Assembly: GCA_016838895.1 (NCBI GenBank)
Contig: JAEKNU010000007.1
Coordinates: 48,797-112,796, forward strand
Reading direction: 5' to 3'
Source: Chloroflexota bacterium
GTDB taxonomy: Bacteria; Chloroflexota; Anaerolineae; Anaerolineales; Anaerolineaceae
Length of the DNA stretch: 64,000 nucleotides
Below the pieces are notes generated by a model, which saw nothing but the letters and a program-made list of their open reading frames with translations, was not told the origin of the DNA and searched no databases. This document shows, in pieces, positions 39,199 to 47,624 of this stretch. A program made the position numbers and the translations under genes. The number at the start of each line of letters is the position of its first letter. Within the stretch, counting starts at the first letter, position 1.

Positions 39199-39603
39199 GC
39201 ATTTCTCCTTAGAATATTATTGTGTCAAGCAGATAAATCTCGTTTGCCCTTTCCGATGTCCGCAGTGATTTTCGCAATCATACTGGTTTCATCAGATAAA
39301 TCCCTTCTTCTTTTCTCCGTCAGTCAATCCGATGCATACTTTTCTCATAAAGAACACAAATCACAGCGAACGGCATTTCGTTTTGCCTCCGAATGATGAA
39401 ATATCCTATTATTTTTGAAAAACTACCTACTGATATTGATTAGAGAAACAATAATACTTCCTTCTGCTTCGTGTTTCCAAGTTTTTCGAAATGGTTCTTA
39501 TGCATTGCCTTTCCAAATTATGTCATGAGAATTGATTGGAAAGTTAACCTGTCATCGTTGTTAAATCACATACTCTTTATAGCAAAATTTATTTGCCGGG
39601 CTT
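39199..39603 (-). other. Spacer with possible relic of a second bglA
   Basis: No intact gene. On the minus strand at about 39430-39485, a frame ending in TAG reads NLETRSRRKYYCF. It resembles the C-terminal [13 protein letters not shown] of the nearby bglA, and the two share a 10-nt DNA run. A further short frame (about 39320-39225) reads TEKRRRDLSDETSMIAKIT and ends in TGA; I do not recognise it. Both could be decay products. Confidence 0.35.
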
Positions 39604-40449
39604 TCAGTTTTTATCTGCAATTTTGTCATCTATAAATTTAATATTCAGGATTAAGTAAGCCATTTCTTCTTTGCCTATATCTTTGCCATATTTGTCTCGA
39701 ACAAAATTGCGTATTTCTTTTACACATGCATAAGATTCGGGATAGTTCTTTTTCGCAGCCTTATACAAGAATTTATCACCGTTGGAAACCTCATCCGTGG
39801 TAAACATCCGTTGAGCAAATAATTTCAAATGTGTAATCAGCCGGTAATAATAAATGGCTTCTTCATCCATTTCAGTATCATAAAATGATTTTATGATATC
39901 CAAAATTTCACCGATAAATTTCGTTACATTCAATGAATCATACGCTTCCACATTAATGGCAGCATTAACGATATGCAGGGTGATAAATGCAGCCTCATCT
40001 TCTGGTAAATCAACCTGTAAAACATCCTTAATGATTTCCAGTGCTTTGCACGCCACTTCAAATTCATCTTTGTAAAAACATTTTATATCCCAGATCATCG
40101 GATTCCGGATTACAAAACCTTTCTGAATTCTCTCAACCGCATAACTGATATGATCCGTAAGGGTTAAGTAAATGTTTTCGTTCAACTCAGTATTTAATTT
40201 TTCTTGCGCTAACTGTACAATATCTTCTGTGATCGAAAGATATTGAGACGGTATATTTTTGATTAATTCTTCCAGTTTGGAAACGACGGATTTGTCTGTT
40301 AAAGTAAATATTTTTTCTATTCTCCCCTCTTCAAGTAAGTCTGTGCATTTTTTTTGAAAAGCAATGCCACGCCCCATAACAACAATTTCATTCCCTTCCG
40401 AATCAAGAGAAGTTACTACATTATTGTTATGAATTTTGACAATTTCCAT
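39604..40449 (-). CDS. bglG: BglG/LicT-family transcriptional antiterminator
   Basis: 281 residues from the ATG at 40449, with AAAGGAG 8 nt upstream. An N-terminal RNA-binding CAT domain (1-57, EIVKIHNNNVV) is followed by PRD1 (about 65-170; LTDHISYAV and TLHIVNAA supply His) and PRD2 (about 175-281; THLKLF). The second PRD2 His position reads ILNIKF, an Asn in place of the usual His, which may change control by the PTS. When active, the protein binds RAT hairpins; two sites are present, upstream of this gene and of the EIIA gene. Confidence 0.93.
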   Translation of the reverse strand: MEIVKIHNNNVVTSLDSEGNEIVVMGRGIAFQKKCTDLLEEGRIEKIFTLTDKSVVSKLEELIKNIPSQYLSITEDIVQLAQEKLNTELNENIYLTLTDHISYAVERIQKGFVIRNPMIWDIKCFYKDEFEVACKALEIIKDVLQVDLPEDEAAFITLHIVNAAINVEAYDSLNVTKFIGEILDIIKSFYDTEMDEEAIYYYRLITHLKLFAQRMFTTDEVSNGDKFLYKAAKKNYPESYACVKEIRNFVRDKYGKDIGKEEMAYLILNIKFIDDKIADKN

Positions 40450-40482
40450 CCTGGCACTCCTTTTTGCAAAGAAAATCACAGA

Positions 40483-40519
40483 AATAAAAAAAACCAAAAT
40501 CAAAGAGCGATTTTGGTTT
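40483..40519 (-). terminator. RAT-linked terminator before bglG
   Basis: Minus strand: 11-bp stem AAACCAAAATC/GATTTTGGTTT (40519-40509 with 40501-40491) then a T8-rich tract. It shares bases with the RAT site, so antiterminator and terminator are mutually exclusive. Confidence 0.92.
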
Positions 40520-40543
40520 TGCCTGCAGATACAGTAACAATCC
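40515..40543 (-). promoter_or_regulatory. Ribonucleic antiterminator (RAT) site 1, bglG leader
   Basis: Minus-strand sequence begins GGATTGTTACTG and ends GCAGGCAAAACC, 29 nt, almost identical to LicT/SacY/BglG-family RAT elements. Binding of the antiterminator should let transcription continue into bglG, giving positive autoregulation. Confidence 0.93.
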
Positions 40544-40560
40544 GTATTTTAATTTTAACT

Positions 40561-40589
40561 ATAGTAGCATTTCTTGTAATGCTTGTCAA
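40561..40589 (-). promoter_or_regulatory. Promoter of bglG
   Basis: Minus strand TTGACA (40589-40584), 17-nt spacer, TACTAT (40566-40561), about 18 nt before the RAT element. Confidence 0.85.
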
Positions 40590-40648
40590 CGAGTACTTTT
40601 CCAGTTTTCAAAAAAACTTGAAACGTGAAACTCGCATCTGCTGCCTAC

Positions 40649-41158
40649 TTAATTATATACTTCAAGTAATTTAACAGACTTTTGCAAATGCTGTAGAGGA
40701 ACAGAAACCACATCTGAATATTCATCCGAGTTGGTAATTACAACCGGTGAGTTTATATCATGGCCGGCCTCGCAAATTGCCTGTAGGTCAAAAGTAATTA
40801 ACTTTTGTCCAATACATACTCGTTCATCTTGTTTCACCCATACATCAAAATATTTTCCATGAAGATTGACAGTATCAATACCAATGTGGATTAATACTTC
40901 TACACTTTCATCGGAAAGAATACCAATCGCATGCTTTGTTATTGCAAGGCTGACAACCACGCCATTTACAGGAGAGTAGACTTCACCAACTTCAGGTAAA
41001 ATTGCCACCCCTTTTCCAAGATATTCATTCCTGAACGCTTCATCATCAATTTGTGATAGCAGCATCAAATCACCTTGAAACGGACTGTAAACAGTACCTA
41101 TCACATTTGTCTGGTTACCATTGGAATTTTTTTTTTCAGAATTTTTATTAAATACCAT
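40649..41158 (-). CDS. PTS glucose-type EIIA protein
   Basis: 169 residues from the second of two adjacent ATGs (41158), which gives better spacing to GGAAGG. The Crr/EIIA-Glc fold is clear: YSPFQGDLMLLSQI, VYSPVNGVVV, TKHAIGI with the first His and VLIHIGIDTV with the phosphorylated His91. It takes phosphate from HPr and passes it to the EIIB Cys of the EIIBC encoded downstream. HPr and EI are not in the window. It has its own RAT-controlled promoter. Confidence 0.95.
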   Translation of the reverse strand: MVFNKNSEKKNSNGNQTNVIGTVYSPFQGDLMLLSQIDDEAFRNEYLGKGVAILPEVGEVYSPVNGVVVSLAITKHAIGILSDESVEVLIHIGIDTVNLHGKYFDVWVKQDERVCIGQKLITFDLQAICEAGHDINSPVVITNSDEYSDVVSVPLQHLQKSVKLLEVYN

Positions 41159-41285
41159 CATTACCTTCCAGTATTGTTTCTCCGGGGCGAACCGCTTATT
41201 TCAAATAAGCCATTCTCTCTCACGATTATTTTCCATTTACCCAAAAAACAACAGATTTATTTCATTGTTAATAATCTATTTTAAA

Positions 41286-41334
41286 AAAACAGGCAAAATC
41301 AAAACTATTTTCTAGCCTTGGTTTTGCCTGTTTT
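41286..41334 (-). terminator. RAT-linked terminator before the EIIA gene
   Basis: Minus strand stem of up to 13 bp built on ACAGGCAAAA/TTTTGCCTGT (41322-41334 with 41286-41298), followed by a T-rich run. It overlaps RAT site 2. Confidence 0.88.
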
Positions 41335-41347
41335 CCAGTTACAATCC
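41320..41347 (-). promoter_or_regulatory. Ribonucleic antiterminator (RAT) site 2, EIIA leader
   Basis: Minus strand begins GGATTGTAACTGG and ends ACAGGCAAAACC, 28 nt, matching site 1 in both conserved ends. The same BglG protein probably controls both transcripts. Confidence 0.9.
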
Positions 41348-41377
41348 AATTGATGACCCATTTGAAATGGTTAAAAA

Positions 41378-41406
41378 ATCATAACATAGGAAAACTGGTT
41401 CGTCAA
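41378..41406 (-). promoter_or_regulatory. Promoter of the EIIA gene
   Basis: Minus strand TTGACG (41406-41401), 17-nt spacer, TATGAT (41383-41378); the RAT site starts about 31 nt downstream. Confidence 0.8.
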
Positions 41407-41584
41407 TCTGTTTTTCCTTGACATCTGTTTGTTATCATTCTCACTATTATTTTCTACCCGATATTATTGATATATGCACGCGGATGATCTATATCAAAAG
41501 ATGCGATATATCATATCGCTGATTTTCTTTCTTCCATTCTTCTCATCATAATATATTAAACTTACCAAAATTCATCTTCAGCTA

Positions 41585-41613
41585 TTGACAACTCTTATTC
41601 TGTTTAGTATACT
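41585..41613 (+). promoter_or_regulatory. Promoter of the TetR-methyltransferase pair
   Basis: TTGACA (41585-41590), 17 nt, TATACT (41608-41613), 33 nt before the ATG; AGGTG serves as ribosome site. No clear TetR palindrome was found between promoter and gene. Confidence 0.8.
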
Positions 41614-41645
41614 TACGTTCTACTTATTAGCATCTAGGTGTATTT

Positions 41646-42302
41646 ATGCAAAAAGAAAACAAACGAGCACGTGTGGCAGAACTTCACCGTCAGATTGTTA
41701 TGGACTGTGCCAAAGGTCTTTTCCTTGAAAAGGGATACGAGGCCACCAGTATGGAAGAGATCTGTGAGGTTTCTACTTACAGCCGCCGCACCATCTACAA
41801 GTACTTCAAAAACAAGGAAGATATCTATTTACACCTGGTTTATCAGGGGTTGGAGAACTTACATCAGGAAATCAAACTGGCCATCAACAGTACACCTTAT
41901 TTCATGGCCCAGTACCGCGCTGTATGTAACGCGATGAAAGCCTATTATCAAAATCATCCGCATTCATTCCAGGCAGTGAACCAACGGAAATCAACCGCTG
42001 CTGATCAAGTAGTGGCACCCCAGATACTATCCGATATATCAACTATCGGTGAAGAAATCAATCTAGTACTCATTTCCTATATTGAAGCCGGTATTAAAGT
42101 CCACGTGGTTCTGGATACCATTCATCCCAGACAAACTGTATACGTTCTATGGTCAAGCATTTCCGCGTTATTAGAGATGGCCGAGAATAAGGAAGAACAC
42201 ATTAAAAAACAATTTGGCATCTCTATAGACGACTTCCTGCAATATGGATTTGACCAGATCATTGATTCCATTCTGGAGGAGCGCATTCATGGAGCAGCAT
42301 AA
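41646..42302 (+). CDS. TetR/AcrR-family regulator
   Basis: 218 residues. The N-terminal helix-turn-helix is typical: ARVAELHRQIVMDCAKGLFLE with EICEVSTYSRRTIYKYFKNKEDI. The C-terminal ligand domain is divergent. It overlaps the following methyltransferase gene by 14 nt, so the pair is coupled and the regulator probably controls both. The ligand is unknown. Confidence 0.93.
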   Translation: MQKENKRARVAELHRQIVMDCAKGLFLEKGYEATSMEEICEVSTYSRRTIYKYFKNKEDIYLHLVYQGLENLHQEIKLAINSTPYFMAQYRAVCNAMKAYYQNHPHSFQAVNQRKSTAADQVVAPQILSDISTIGEEINLVLISYIEAGIKVHVVLDTIHPRQTVYVLWSSISALLEMAENKEEHIKKQFGISIDDFLQYGFDQIIDSILEERIHGAA

Positions 42303-43197
42303 AACCAGTATGACCGCCCTGGTTTCGGCCTTTGCACGTGCCTTCCATGCCAAAAACGATTACCCCTTGATTTTCAATGATGCATTGGCCTATGAAATAA
42401 TTGGCGAAGAACAATATCAGCAGATCGCCCAAAACATGCTGACAGGATTACCGTTTTTCTCTGCCGGAGAATCCGTTACATTGAATTCCGATGAAGCAGC
42501 CCTGAAATGGATTGTACAGACGCAACTTGCCCCCACACCTTTGGCACGAGCTCGATACTGTGAGGATATGTTGCAAAATGCCATCCAATTGGGCTGTACA
42601 CAATACGTCATCCTGGGCGCCGGATTGGACACTTTTGCCTTTCGACATTCCGAGCTACTGGAGAAAATATCCGTGTATGAGCTTGATCATCCTGCAACCC
42701 ATGCTTTTAAGCAGGAGAGAATTCAGCAATTAGGTTGGAATATGCCCGATAACTACCAACTGGTGCCCATTAACTTCGTAAGTACATCACTACCAGAAGT
42801 TCTTTCCATTGCCAATTATCAACAAAACCAACGGTCTTTCTTCAGTTGGCTGGGCGTATTATATTATCTGGATCAGCAGACCATTGCAAATACATTAACA
42901 GATATCGCCACAATTTCTGCCCAAGGCAGCAGTATCATGTTTGATTACCCAAACGAACAACTTTTCACCTGCTCAACCAAACGTGTACAGTCCATGTTGG
43001 GAATGGCTCATGCCACAGGGGAACCGATGAAATCATGTTTTGCATATCATGATTTGGAAGCAATGTTGGAAATGTCAGGTTTTCTTCTCTATGAACATTT
43101 GTCTACATCGGATATTGAAAAGCGCTTTTTCCAGGGAAGGGACGATCATCTTCACGCATTTGAAACAGTGGAATATGCATTAGCCGTCAAATATTGA
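42289..43197 (+). CDS. Class I SAM-dependent methyltransferase, LCM/PPM1-like
   Basis: 302 residues from the ATG at 42289, 8 nt after GGAGGA inside the tetR end. Motifs fit the leucine carboxyl methyltransferase/YktD-like family: ARARYCEDML, YVILGAGLDTFAFR for SAM, YELDHP and SWLGVLYYL. Bacterial members O-methylate small molecules or polyketides. With only a TetR partner, the role may be detoxification or specialised metabolism. The stop codon lies inside a 13-bp hairpin. Confidence 0.9.
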   Translation: MEQHKTSMTALVSAFARAFHAKNDYPLIFNDALAYEIIGEEQYQQIAQNMLTGLPFFSAGESVTLNSDEAALKWIVQTQLAPTPLARARYCEDMLQNAIQLGCTQYVILGAGLDTFAFRHSELLEKISVYELDHPATHAFKQERIQQLGWNMPDNYQLVPINFVSTSLPEVLSIANYQQNQRSFFSWLGVLYYLDQQTIANTLTDIATISAQGSSIMFDYPNEQLFTCSTKRVQSMLGMAHATGEPMKSCFAYHDLEAMLEMSGFLLYEHLSTSDIEKRFFQGRDDHLHAFETVEYALAVKY

Positions 43198-43206
43198 CGG
43201 CTAATG
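43178..43206. terminator. Convergent terminator overlapping the methyltransferase stop
   Basis: Inverted repeat with 13-bp arms (43178-43190 and 43194-43206) and a 3-nt loop. It includes the TGA at 43195-43197 and sits 14 nt from the end of the facing lacI gene. Confidence 0.65.
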
Positions 43207-43219
43207 TCTTCTTCACCGA

Positions 43220-44251
43220 TTATTCCCCAACTTTAAATACAGAATTACGTAAAACCAGCTCAGTAGGTAATACATAATGAGTGTTGTCCACTTCACCATT
43301 AATCGTGTTTAGCAATAATTCAGCCGCCAATTGACCTTTTTTACAATGGGGTTGTGCCACAGTTGTAAGCGCCGGATTAACCGATGCGGCCATGGGAATG
43401 TCATCAAAACCCACCATAGAGATTTCCTCATCCGCAATATGCATTTCTCTGGCAGCATTCAATGCCCCAATGGCCATGATATCGCTCATTGCCACAATTG
43501 CGGTGGGCCGATTCCGGCCTTTCCAGATCACCCGAAAACTTTCTGCACCGCCGTATTCAGTACACGCCCCTTCTATCAAACGGATGTGTTTGCGATCTAG
43601 CTCCAACCCATATTCTGATAAGGCTGCCAAGTAACCATTCATACGGTAATGCAGTGTACCGTGATATTCCTCATAATGACCTTCTCTACCTGAACGAATC
43701 GCTAATATTCGAATATCTCGATGGCCCTGCTCAAGGACATGCAGCATGGCCTCTTTAGCGCCCGTTTCATCATCAATATTGACTGCCGGGATATCTTCTA
43801 TTGGATCACTATCTACGGTAATAAAAGGTACTCCGCGTTGACGCAGCACCACCATGGTGGCTTTATATTCTTCCAAACCCAGGGTGATAAATCCATCCAC
43901 TGCAGCATTCTCAATAGCTCGCCTTATGCTTCCTTTTAAGGGAGGGACCAACATTAAGGTAAATCCTTCTCGTGTGCAGATTTCTCCCACACCTGCCAGG
44001 AATTCCGGTATAAAAGGATTACGAATTACATCCGGGATGGATTGTGGAAACAACACGCCAATCGTACCGGTGTGGCCGGTACTCATACTGCGTGCAATCG
44101 GATCCGGCGAATATCCCAATTCCTCGGCTGTATCCAGTATGCGTTTTACAGTTTGTTCTGGTAAACGCTCGGGGTTATTGAACGCAAAGGAAACTGTTGT
44201 TTTAGAATATCCAGCCTTTTTCGCGATATCATTTATGCTAACTTTTTTCAT
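43220..44251 (-). CDS. LacI/GalR-family regulator of the maltodextrin-type operon
   Basis: 343 residues. HTH: SINDIAKKAGYSKTTVSFAFNNPERL, with hinge DPIARSMSTGHTG. The sensor domain has IVAMSDIMAIGAL and MVGFDDIPMA. It is the last gene of the operon, 18 nt after the GH13 gene. The likely operator is the tandem AAACCGGTTT site at 49066-49098, over the operon promoter. GAGGATG precedes the ATG. Confidence 0.93.
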   Translation of the reverse strand: MKKVSINDIAKKAGYSKTTVSFAFNNPERLPEQTVKRILDTAEELGYSPDPIARSMSTGHTGTIGVLFPQSIPDVIRNPFIPEFLAGVGEICTREGFTLMLVPPLKGSIRRAIENAAVDGFITLGLEEYKATMVVLRQRGVPFITVDSDPIEDIPAVNIDDETGAKEAMLHVLEQGHRDIRILAIRSGREGHYEEYHGTLHYRMNGYLAALSEYGLELDRKHIRLIEGACTEYGGAESFRVIWKGRNRPTAIVAMSDIMAIGALNAAREMHIADEEISMVGFDDIPMAASVNPALTTVAQPHCKKGQLAAELLLNTINGEVDNTHYVLPTELVLRNSVFKVGE

Positions 44252-44269
44252 GCATCCTCACCAATAATA

Positions 44270-45664
44270 TTATGACACAGGAATAAAAATCAAAGCTGAT
44301 TTTTGCGCTACACTGTCCAGAATCAATTGACCATTCTGGCTGCTGATTATTTTTCCTGAAAAGTACTCTTTAAAATGAACACCCTCTTGATATTCATCTG
44401 GCAATGGAATATGCACCTGTTGTCGCGCTTCTCTTGGATTTAACACAATAATCATCTCGTCAGGTGCCATTTTTCGTTGAAAAGCAAATACGCCATTAAA
44501 AATCAATAATGCATCCATCGATCCGGTTTGCAGAGCGGGATGGACTTTTCGCAACTGAATCAACTGCTTGTACAAATCGTGGATGTCTTCATCCCACTCA
44601 GCCTCGCTCCAGTTCATACAACGTCTACAATCAGGATCATTCTCACCACTCAAACCAATTTCGTCACCATAATATATCATGGGCGCACCTGGCAATGTAA
44701 AAGCAGTAATGACGGCCAATCTCATGCGTGCTTTGTCCCCAGCACATACTGTCAATATACGGGCAGTATCATGGCTGCCCAGTAAATTCAATTGATACGG
44801 TGCAGCTTCGCCGTAGGTATCCAGCAATCGCCGCGTAAAATAATAAAAATCCTCCGCATCCATGCGGTCATGCACACAATAATCAAAAATTAAATCACAT
44901 AATGGATAATTCATAATGGCATCAGAAGTACCGCTGTTTACCCATGGTGCCGGATCACGCCAGGCTTCCGCCACAATATAGGCATCCGGATTGCTGCGTT
45001 TGACCACTTCTCTAAATTCGAGCCAGAAATCTGCTGATACTTTCCAGGGCACATCCAGACGCCAACCGTCAATGTCGGTCTCCTCCAACCAATACTGTGC
45101 CACCCGCAAAAAATAGGCTCGAACTTCATTGTTTTCAGTATTCAGTTTTGGTAAATAATGTGTACCACCACAAGTTTGATAATTGGTTGGCTTCTGAACA
45201 ATTGGAAATGTATCCGAAATAAACCAATCCCGATATTTTGATCGCTTGCCGCGCTGGAGTAGATCCTGAAATGCCCAAAAACCATCTCCGCAATGATTAA
45301 ATACTGCGTCCAAAACAATACGTATGTCTTTCTGATGGGCAGCTTTCACTAGTTTCTTGAAAGTTTCAAGATCTCCAAAAGCCGGGTCAATCAACATATA
45401 ATCGCATGCATCATACTTATGATTTGTATTGGCCGAAAATATCGGCGTTAAATAAAGGGCATTGATTTCCAGGTCAGCTAAATAAGGCAGGCGTTCAATA
45501 ATACCCGCCAAATCGCCCCCGAAAAAAGTGTCCAGCCCTGGTGGGTCCCCCCAGGGTAGCGTACCTGCAGGATCATTTGAAGGATCACCATTGCAGAATC
45601 GTTCCGGAAATATCTGATAAAACACGCTTTTACTTACCCAGGCGGGTATGGAAGAATTCATCAT
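44270..45664 (-). CDS. GH13 alpha-glucan hydrolase, intracellular
   Basis: 464 residues; of several ATGs the one at 45664 best fits the AGGA site. It begins directly with the barrel (SVFYQIFPERFCNGD) and lacks the N-terminal CBM34 domain of neopullulanases and a signal peptide. GH13 regions: DAVFNHCGDG, nucleophile Asp in GWRLDVP (about 201), acid/base Glu in IVAEAW (about 231) and LGSHDT (about 294). The family opens alpha-1,4 or 1,6 bonds of maltodextrins or pullulan fragments. The operon context supports maltodextrin use. Confidence 0.93.
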   Translation of the reverse strand: MMNSSIPAWVSKSVFYQIFPERFCNGDPSNDPAGTLPWGDPPGLDTFFGGDLAGIIERLPYLADLEINALYLTPIFSANTNHKYDACDYMLIDPAFGDLETFKKLVKAAHQKDIRIVLDAVFNHCGDGFWAFQDLLQRGKRSKYRDWFISDTFPIVQKPTNYQTCGGTHYLPKLNTENNEVRAYFLRVAQYWLEETDIDGWRLDVPWKVSADFWLEFREVVKRSNPDAYIVAEAWRDPAPWVNSGTSDAIMNYPLCDLIFDYCVHDRMDAEDFYYFTRRLLDTYGEAAPYQLNLLGSHDTARILTVCAGDKARMRLAVITAFTLPGAPMIYYGDEIGLSGENDPDCRRCMNWSEAEWDEDIHDLYKQLIQLRKVHPALQTGSMDALLIFNGVFAFQRKMAPDEMIIVLNPREARQQVHIPLPDEYQEGVHFKEYFSGKIISSQNGQLILDSVAQKSALIFIPVS

Positions 45665-45686
45665 ATTCATATTCCTGTAAATATTA

Positions 45687-46568
45687 TTAAGCTTTCATTC
45701 CGGAACGAGATAGACCGGATATAAATTTCTTTTGCGCAGCAAGAAACAATAAAACCGGCGGCACAGTCGTCATCACCGTACCTGCCATCCAATAGGTCCA
45801 TTCAGTCAGGTAGCGTCCGCTAAAAGCCTGCAATCCGGTTTGGATAACCCGCATACTGGTGTCATTTGCAACTAAAAACGGCCACATAAAATCATTCCAG
45901 GCAAACATAAAGTTAAAAATCGACACGGTCAATACAGTTGGCATACACAAAGGGATAACCTGCTTCCAAAGGATTTGCCAATGGGAACAACCATCAATCC
46001 GAGCTGCATCAATATAATCCTTTGGTACCGCGATAAATGCCTGCCGTAAAAGGAGAATACCAAACGCATCCACCATACGTGGAACAATAAGCGCCTGATA
46101 GGTATTAAACCAGGAGAAATCGCGAATGATCAAATACAATGGAATGACGATGGCATAAAACGGAATCATCATGGTGGTCATGTAGGCCATGAAGAGCACA
46201 TTACGCCCCTTGAATTTGAGAATAGAAAAGGCGTATGCCGCCATACTGCCAATCAACAGACGGGATAAAATAATCCCCAATGCAACAATGATGGTATTAA
46301 GGTAATACCGTCCAAAGGGTGCTGCCTGCCAGGCGGTGACATAGTTCGAAAAATCATATGTAATTGGGAACAACATCGGACCTTCGGCCATATGTCCGCG
46401 TACCTTCAATGATGCAGTCAACATCCATAAAAAAGGCATGATAATTAAAAAACCTACTGGCACAAGTACCAACAACATCATCAAATTTGTTGTCACTTTT
46501 CGGGTAAAAAATGTTCGTGTACGTGTGAGCCAGCTTGTCCGTAAAGCACTATTTGTTTTTTCGCTCAT
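45687..46568 (-). CDS. Sugar ABC transporter permease, MalG-like
   Basis: 293 residues, six helices. The EAA motif is DAARIDGCSHWQILWKQVIPL; the C-terminus ISGLSRSGMKA is typical of MalG-type CUT1 permeases. The ATG directly follows the stop of the MalF-like gene. It forms the translocation pore with that protein. Its operon, like the arabinoside operon, lacks its own ATPase. Confidence 0.94.
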   Translation of the reverse strand: MSEKTNSALRTSWLTRTRTFFTRKVTTNLMMLLVLVPVGFLIIMPFLWMLTASLKVRGHMAEGPMLFPITYDFSNYVTAWQAAPFGRYYLNTIIVALGIILSRLLIGSMAAYAFSILKFKGRNVLFMAYMTTMMIPFYAIVIPLYLIIRDFSWFNTYQALIVPRMVDAFGILLLRQAFIAVPKDYIDAARIDGCSHWQILWKQVIPLCMPTVLTVSIFNFMFAWNDFMWPFLVANDTSMRVIQTGLQAFSGRYLTEWTYWMAGTVMTTVPPVLLFLAAQKKFISGLSRSGMKA

Positions 46569-47477
46569 TTACTGCTCCTCGTACGAACCCAAACCCACCA
46601 CCCGCCACTGGAAAATAGTAACAGATGCGGTGATGATAAGGATTATCACCGCGATGGCTGAGCCTAATCCCATTTTGAACAAGGTGAATGCATCACTGTA
46701 TAGATATTGCCCCAGCACCTCTGTCGCTCCGGACGGCCCACCGCGTGTCATTACCAGTACCGAATCAAAGACATTGAAACTGTCAATCATTCCTAAGATA
46801 ACCAGCATAACTGTTGTGGGTGCAACCAGCGGCAGGGTAATAAAACGAAACAGATTCCAGGCATTGGCGCCATCCATGCTGGCACTCTCATAATAATCTT
46901 TTGGAATAGCCTGTAAAGCCGCCAGATAAACAATTACAGTAAAACCAATACGCCTCCAAATACCCAGTGTCATCACAGTCGGTAAAGCCCAACTGGTGCT
47001 GGAAAGCCAGTTGGGCCCAAGAATATCAAAATTCCTTAGAAAAGAATTGATAAAACCGTAATTTGGATTGAAAAGTAATATCCACACCATCGCAGCAGCC
47101 ACCGTAGGTGTAACCGTTGGCAAAAAATACAAGACTCGCCAAAAGGAAGTCAACACCAATTTCGGGTGATTCAATACCACGGCCAACAATAATCCGCCAA
47201 GTACACTGACAGCGGTAACCACAAAGGTGTAAGTAAATGTCACTTGAATCGAATTCCAGAAACGGTCTGAACTGAATAAATAAATGTAATTCTTCAAACC
47301 GATAAAAACTGGTTCACTGGCAACATTATTCCACTTAAATAGACTAAGCCGAATGGTTTGTGCCATCGGATAAAAACTAAAAATAATGATCAACACCAGA
47401 CTGGGGAACAAAAAGAAAAAAGCAGCCGGGAGATCACCCCATTTTCTTTTCTTGATGAATTGATTTGTAATAGCCAT
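46569..47477 (-). CDS. Sugar ABC transporter permease, MalF-like
   Basis: 302 residues from ATG 47477, which has AGGT 4 nt upstream; an ATG five codons earlier has no ribosome site. Six helices (first at AAFFFLFPSLVLIIIFSF) and the EAA motif DYYESASMDGANAWNLFRFITLP are visible. It works with the MalG-like protein and the binding lipoprotein. A long hairpin separates it from the binding-protein gene. Confidence 0.93.
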   Translation of the reverse strand: MAITNQFIKKRKWGDLPAAFFFLFPSLVLIIIFSFYPMAQTIRLSLFKWNNVASEPVFIGLKNYIYLFSSDRFWNSIQVTFTYTFVVTAVSVLGGLLLAVVLNHPKLVLTSFWRVLYFLPTVTPTVAAAMVWILLFNPNYGFINSFLRNFDILGPNWLSSTSWALPTVMTLGIWRRIGFTVIVYLAALQAIPKDYYESASMDGANAWNLFRFITLPLVAPTTVMLVILGMIDSFNVFDSVLVMTRGGPSGATEVLGQYLYSDAFTLFKMGLGSAIAVIILIITASVTIFQWRVVGLGSYEEQ

Positions 47478-47552
47478 TATTACCTGCATCATACTGGTTT
47501 TATCGTAGATATAAAATTGCCATAAGTTAATGATTATTTCATTATATAAAAA

Positions 47553-47601
47553 ATAGTGGGCAGCGAATGAATTTTGATGTTGGCTTCTATATTCGCTGCC
47601 C
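47553..47601 (-). terminator. Intercistronic hairpin after the binding-protein gene
   Basis: Minus strand 11-bp stem GGGCAGCGAAT/ATTCGCTGCCC (47601-47591 with 47568-47558), 22-nt loop, then ACTATTTTTTAT. Probably a partial terminator that lowers permease expression. Confidence 0.75.
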
Positions 47602-47624
47602 GATAAAACTTAAGCTGCAAAGAA

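Noticed and set aside
39199..39603. A third RAT site before EIIBC
   Set aside because: No GGATTGTTACTG-like or GCAGGCAAAACC-like sequence and no terminator with U tract in this spacer.
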